Positions 38,227-41,365 of a DNA stretch of 41,365 nt are shown here, piece after piece. A program made the translations under genes and the position numbers. Each line of letters starts with the position of its first letter. Position 1 is the first letter of the stretch. The stretch is from Rheinheimera texasensis DSM 17496 (lineage in GTDB: Bacteria > Pseudomonadota > Gammaproteobacteria > Enterobacterales > Alteromonadaceae). Location of the stretch: assembly GCF_000711985.1 (NCBI RefSeq), contig NZ_KL544005.1, positions 1-41,365 of the forward strand, read 5' to 3'. The notes under the pieces were generated by a model, which saw nothing but the letters and a program-made list of their open reading frames with translations, was not told the origin of the DNA and did no database searches.

Positions 38227-38248
38227 AAACCCCGGCTTGCCGGGGTTT
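38227..38248 (-). terminator. Intrinsic terminator between ftsH and folP
   Basis: AAACCCCGGC (38227-38236) and GCCGGGGTTT (38239-38248) pair perfectly with a two-base loop; on the minus strand TTTTCTGTTT follows. It sits 18 bases past the ftsH stop and ends 16 bases before the folP start, so folP-glmM needs read-through or an unseen promoter. Confidence 0.85.
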
Positions 38249-38265
38249 CCATTGATACACAGGGA

Positions 38266-40194
38266 TTAACTGCTATGGCTTTCGCTTGGCGTCACGTCAG
38301 CAGCTGGTGCTGCTGTCGCCGCCGCGCCGCCTGAGCCTGGAGCTTCCGGCTTTTTGTCCTTCGGCTCCCAGTGCTCTGGTGGACGTACTTCACGGCGGGC
38401 CATCAGGTCATCGATTTGCTTAGCATCGATAGTTTCGTATTGCATCAGGCAATCTTTCATCGCGTGCAATATGTCCATGTTCTCTTCGATCAGCTGCTTT
38501 GCCCGCACATAGTTGCGGTCGATAAACTCGCGGATCTCCTGGTCAATCAGCTTCACCGTATCTTCAGACATGTGCTTGTTTTTGGTCACTGAGCGCCCAA
38601 GAAACACTTCACCTTCTTCTTCAGCGTACAGCAATGGGCCCAGCTTTTCAGAGAAACCCCACTGCGTCACCATTTTCCGCGCCAGATTGGTTGCACGCTC
38701 GATGTCGTTTGAAGCACCGGTGCTGACCGCCTCAGAGCCGTAAATCAGCTCTTCCGCTATCCGGCCACCGAACAAAGAGCTAATCATGCTCTCGAGGAAA
38801 CGTTTAGAGTGGCTGTGGCGGTCCTGCTCCGGCAAATACATAGTCACACCCAAAGCACGACCACGCGGGATAATACTGACTTTGTACACCGGGTCGTGTT
38901 CCGGCACCAGACGACCGACGATAGCGTGACCAGCTTCGTGATAAGCCGTCATTTCTTTTTCTTTTTCCGTCATGACCATAGAGCGACGCTCTGTGCCCAT
39001 CAGGATTTTGTCTTTGGCTTTTTCAAACTCGTCCATCGACACCACGCGCCGACCATTGCGTGCTGCAAACAAAGCCGCTTCGTTCACAAGATTGGCCAAA
39101 TCAGCGCCAGAGAAACCCGGCGTTCCACGTGCAATTAATGACGCATCTACGCCATCACCCAATGGGACTTTGCGCATATGCACTTTCAGAATTTGTTCAC
39201 GGCCACGGACATCCGGTAAACCCACCACGACCTGACGGTCGAAGCGGCCCGGACGTAATAACGCCGGGTCCAGCACGTCTGGTCTGTTGGTAGCCGCGAT
39301 GACAATAATACCTTCGTTGCCATCAAAACCGTCCATCTCTACCAACATCTGGTTCAGCGTTTGCTCGCGCTCGTCATGACCACCGCCAAGACCTGCGCCA
39401 CGCTGACGGCCAACCGCATCAATTTCGTCGATGAAGATGATGCACGGAGCAGCTTTTTTCGCCTGTTCGAACATGTCACGCACGCGGCTCGCGCCGACAC
39501 CAACAAACATCTCGACGAAGTCAGAACCGGAAATGGTGAAAAACGGCACTTTGGCTTCGCCGGCAATTGCTTTAGCGAGCAATGTTTTACCTGTGCCCGG
39601 TGGGCCTACCATCAGCACGCCTTTCGGAATACGGCCACCAAGTTTCTGGAAGCGTGACGGGTCTTTCAAATAATCAACCAGCTCAGTCACTTCTTCTTTG
39701 GCCTCGTCACAACCGGCAACGTCAGCAAAGGTCGTCTTAATCTGGTCTTCACCCATCAGGCGCGCGCGGCTCTTACCAAAAGACATCGCGCCTTTGCCAC
39801 CACCGCCTTGCATCTGGCGCATGAAGAAAATCCATACACCAATCAACAACAGCATCGGGAACCAGGAAATGAAAATCTGACCCAACAGGCTGGTTTCTTC
39901 CGGTTTCACGCCAGTAGAATCCACGTTGTTTTTAATCAGATCGTCCAGCAGTTTTTCATCATAACCGCCAGGAATTGTTGTTTCGATACGCTGGCCGTCT
40001 TTACGGACTGCCCGCACCACGCCACCGCGGTCAACCTGGACCTCACGGATTTGTCCCTGGTTCACATCATTGATGAATTGGGTATAGCTGGTGCTGCGGT
40101 CTGACCGGTCGGCCGGACTGAAGCTGTTGAACATCGTCATCAGTACGACGGCTATCACCAGCCATACCATCAGATTCTTTGCCATGTCGCTCAA
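38266..40194 (-). CDS. ftsH: ATP-dependent zinc metalloprotease FtsH
   Basis: Hexameric inner-membrane AAA protease degrading LpxC, sigma-32 and misassembled membrane proteins. 642 residues (E. coli 644). Two membrane helices (about 7-24 and 105-126), Walker A GPPGTGKT (197-204), Walker [12 protein letters not shown] region RPGRFDRQ, zinc site H419-E-A-G-H423. An Ala/Pro-rich tail closes it. The start taken is a TTG (eight bases after GAGG) giving MSDMAKNL as in Vibrio; the in-frame ATG at 40185 (MAKNL, as in E. coli) is an equally possible start. Confidence 0.98.
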   Translation of the reverse strand: MSDMAKNLMVWLVIAVVLMTMFNSFSPADRSDRSTSYTQFINDVNQGQIREVQVDRGGVVRAVRKDGQRIETTIPGGYDEKLLDDLIKNNVDSTGVKPEETSLLGQIFISWFPMLLLIGVWIFFMRQMQGGGGKGAMSFGKSRARLMGEDQIKTTFADVAGCDEAKEEVTELVDYLKDPSRFQKLGGRIPKGVLMVGPPGTGKTLLAKAIAGEAKVPFFTISGSDFVEMFVGVGASRVRDMFEQAKKAAPCIIFIDEIDAVGRQRGAGLGGGHDEREQTLNQMLVEMDGFDGNEGIIVIAATNRPDVLDPALLRPGRFDRQVVVGLPDVRGREQILKVHMRKVPLGDGVDASLIARGTPGFSGADLANLVNEAALFAARNGRRVVSMDEFEKAKDKILMGTERRSMVMTEKEKEMTAYHEAGHAIVGRLVPEHDPVYKVSIIPRGRALGVTMYLPEQDRHSHSKRFLESMISSLFGGRIAEELIYGSEAVSTGASNDIERATNLARKMVTQWGFSEKLGPLLYAEEEGEVFLGRSVTKNKHMSEDTVKLIDQEIREFIDRNYVRAKQLIEENMDILHAMKDCLMQYETIDAKQIDDLMARREVRPPEHWEPKDKKPEAPGSGGAAATAAPAADVTPSESHSS

Positions 40195-40238
40195 GGAAAT
40201 AACCTCTTGTTACCAGAATTGCTTCTGTTGCTACTTTA

Positions 40239-40868
40239 CTAGAGTTTGAAACCAGTCGCCACGATATATGTCTCGCTGGAACGGGCGCGGGACGAATCGG
40301 GTTTGCGGATCCGTACATTGGTAAATACGTCCCGGACCTGCTGGACAAAGGTTTCAAAGCCCTCGCCATGGAACACTTTGACGACAAAACTACCGTTTTT
40401 CTTCAGCACTTTGTTACACATATCCAGCGCCAGTTCGACCAGATACATGCTTCTGCTCTGATCTACTGTGGCATTGCCACTCATATTCGGCGCCATGTCA
40501 GATAACACAACATCGACATTGCGGCCGTCAATTCGGGTCAGTAAGGCTTCCAGCACTGCGTCTTCGCGAAAATCGCCTTGTAAAAACGCCACACCGGCCA
40601 GCGGGTCCATCGGTAAAATATCGCAGGCGATGACCATGCCGTCCTGCCCCACCAGTTCTGCCGCCAACTGCGACCAACTACCGGGGGCTGAGCCCAGATC
40701 TACGACTGTCATGCCGCTTTTGATCAACTTATCTTTTTGCTGGATCTCTTCGAGCTTAAAAGAAGCCCGGGAGCGCAAGCCTAATTTTTGTGCCTTATGC
40801 ACAAAAGGGTCGGACACATGTTCCTGCAGCCAGCGGCTGGAACTGGCCGAGCGCTTTTTCTTTGTCAT
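40239..40868 (-). CDS. rlmE: 23S rRNA 2'-O-methyltransferase (U2552)
   Basis: Heat-shock methyltransferase (FtsJ/RrmJ) acting on U2552 in the ribosomal A-site loop. 209 residues, same as E. coli. Rossmann fold with [11 protein letters not shown] as the SAM site; the K-D-K-E catalytic set is visible in [23 protein letters not shown] and SSETYI. The frame is open ten codons further upstream; [17 protein letters not shown] is the family start. It precedes ftsH by 44 bases and diverges from yhbY. Confidence 0.97.
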   Translation of the reverse strand: MTKKKRSASSSRWLQEHVSDPFVHKAQKLGLRSRASFKLEEIQQKDKLIKSGMTVVDLGSAPGSWSQLAAELVGQDGMVIACDILPMDPLAGVAFLQGDFREDAVLEALLTRIDGRNVDVVLSDMAPNMSGNATVDQSRSMYLVELALDMCNKVLKKNGSFVVKVFHGEGFETFVQQVRDVFTNVRIRKPDSSRARSSETYIVATGFKL

Positions 40869-40882
40869 GGAAACACTCTTAA

Positions 40883-40912
40883 TTGGTCTTCCCTGCAAGA
40901 TGGCGGTACAAT
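40883..40912 (+). promoter_or_regulatory. Promoter of yhbY
   Basis: TTGGTC (40883-40888), 18 bases, then TACAAT (40907-40912) in the divergent rlmE-yhbY gap; the ATG is 40 bases downstream. Confidence 0.6.
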
Positions 40913-40951
40913 GACGCTATTTCAAGCTTTCCACACGGAAAAATCTATTTT

Positions 40952-41248
40952 ATGAGTCTTACAAACAAGCAAAAACAATTTTTAAAAGCCAAAGCCCACG
41001 AATTAAAGCCGGTGATCCTGCTGGGTGGCAATGGTCTGACCGAGGGCGTGATGGCCGAAGTCGACCTGGCTTTGGAGCACCACGAGCTGATTAAAGTCAA
41101 AGTGCCAAGCATTGACCGCGAAGAAAAACTGGCTGTAATGGACGCTATTGTCCGTGAAGCCAAAGCCGAGAAAGTGCAGGTAATTGGTCATATTCTGGTG
41201 CTGTACCGCGCCGCCAAGGACAAAAAACTGCAACTGCCACGTGGCTGA
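40952..41248 (+). CDS. yhbY: CRM-domain RNA-binding protein YhbY
   Basis: 98-residue single CRM domain that associates with pre-50S ribosomal particles. Family signatures: MSLTNKQKQFLKAKAHELKP, the GxxG loop as GGNGLTEGV, and VIGHILVLYRAAKDKKLQLPR. The frame is open 23 codons upstream across the promoter; the ATG at 40952 is the family start. A strong terminator follows. Confidence 0.96.
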   Translation: MSLTNKQKQFLKAKAHELKPVILLGGNGLTEGVMAEVDLALEHHELIKVKVPSIDREEKLAVMDAIVREAKAEKVQVIGHILVLYRAAKDKKLQLPRG

Positions 41249-41299
41249 TTTCGTCAGCACAAACAGCAGATGACTCTGTTGTTTGAGTACATGAAATTT

Positions 41300-41325
41300 A
41301 AAAAACCGCTCCAGGCGGTTTTTTT
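41300..41325 (+). terminator. Intrinsic terminator of yhbY
   Basis: AAAAAACCGC (41300-41309) and GCGGTTTTTTT (41315-41325) pair around a five-base loop, with A-run and T-run on either side, so it may also serve a gene arriving from the right. The last 40 bases of the window show no supportable gene. Confidence 0.9.
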
Positions 41326-41365
41326 ATGTGCTTCCATCCATGGCGCTCACCTTTCAGGCCAACGC

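Noticed and set aside
38211-38252. Upstream ATG extension of folP
   Set aside because: The 14 extra codons are the ftsH terminator hairpin; the downstream ATG has a good ribosome-binding site and family length.
37861-38334. 157-codon open frame antisense to folP and the end of ftsH
   Set aside because: Crosses a perfect terminator hairpin and two firm genes, with no ribosome-binding site.
40468-40914. 148-codon open frame antisense to rlmE
   Set aside because: Fully inside rlmE, product resembles no family and has no start signals.
41331-41365. Possible gene start (MALTFQAN...) at the right edge
   Set aside because: No ribosome-binding site and too few codons remain to judge; it may be the 3' region of a gene from the right.

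Overview
The window reads as a core chromosomal segment of a gammaproteobacterium. Gene content and order (leuS-lptE-holA-nadD-rsfS-rlmH-mrdA-mrdB-rlpA-dacA-ybeD-lipB-lipA, and rlmE-ftsH-folP-glmM-tpiA-secG-tRNA-Leu, tRNA-fMet-rimP-nusA-infB-rbfA-truB-rpsO-pnp-nlpI) match the classical Escherichia/Vibrio/Shewanella arrangement. The large TonB-dependent receptor, the DUF2959 lipoprotein and tpiA lying between glmM and secG point to an Alteromonadales/Chromatiaceae-type marine or freshwater bacterium (Rheinheimera/Alishewanella-like). That placement is inference from gene content, not a computed phylogeny. I see no insertion sequence, prophage, integrase, CRISPR array or rRNA.

Layout. Positions 1-165 hold a nested inverted repeat of unknown role. 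Positions 166-4763 (minus strand) carry a cytochrome b561, then an operon of a Lon-like protease, a DUF2959 lipoprotein and a small unknown protein, then a DUF1451 zinc-ribbon protein. Positions 5114-9332 (plus) carry a TonB-dependent receptor with its own terminator and an exported serine hydrolase. Positions 9483-22848 (plus) are the long leuS...lipA block: leucyl-tRNA charging, LPS transport (lptE), clamp loader (holA), NAD synthesis (nadD), ribosome silencing and modification (rsfS, rlmH), the elongasome (PBP2, RodA), RlpA and PBP5, and lipoate synthesis (ybeD, lipB, lipA). A PilZ protein follows at 22951.

From 23285 to 40868 nearly everything is on the minus strand, so transcription runs right to left. 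rlmE, ftsH, folP, glmM, tpiA, secG and tRNA-Leu(GAG) come first. The metY-type operon follows: initiator tRNA, two tandem leader terminators, rimP, nusA, infB, rbfA, truB, rpsO and pnp. It continues into nlpI and a poorly known zinc-metallopeptidase lipoprotein. yhbY is divergent from rlmE at the right edge.

The most interesting new-looking unit is pnp-nlpI-peptidase. Each gene overlaps the next by about 20 nt, and an intrinsic-terminator-like hairpin sits inside the signal-peptide codons of the peptidase gene. NlpI is known as an adaptor for envelope proteolysis, so a lipoprotein peptidase wired to it deserves attention. Other points of interest: RlpA has Asn where the functionally important Asp of Pseudomonas RlpA is expected; PBP2 has a long low-complexity tail; and in several places a promoter -10 box lies in or next to a terminator hairpin. 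Several start codons are assigned downstream of the longest frame because Shine-Dalgarno position and homology demand it: DUF1451, serine hydrolase, ybeD, nlpI, peptidase, rbfA, rimP, secG, folP, rlmE and yhbY.
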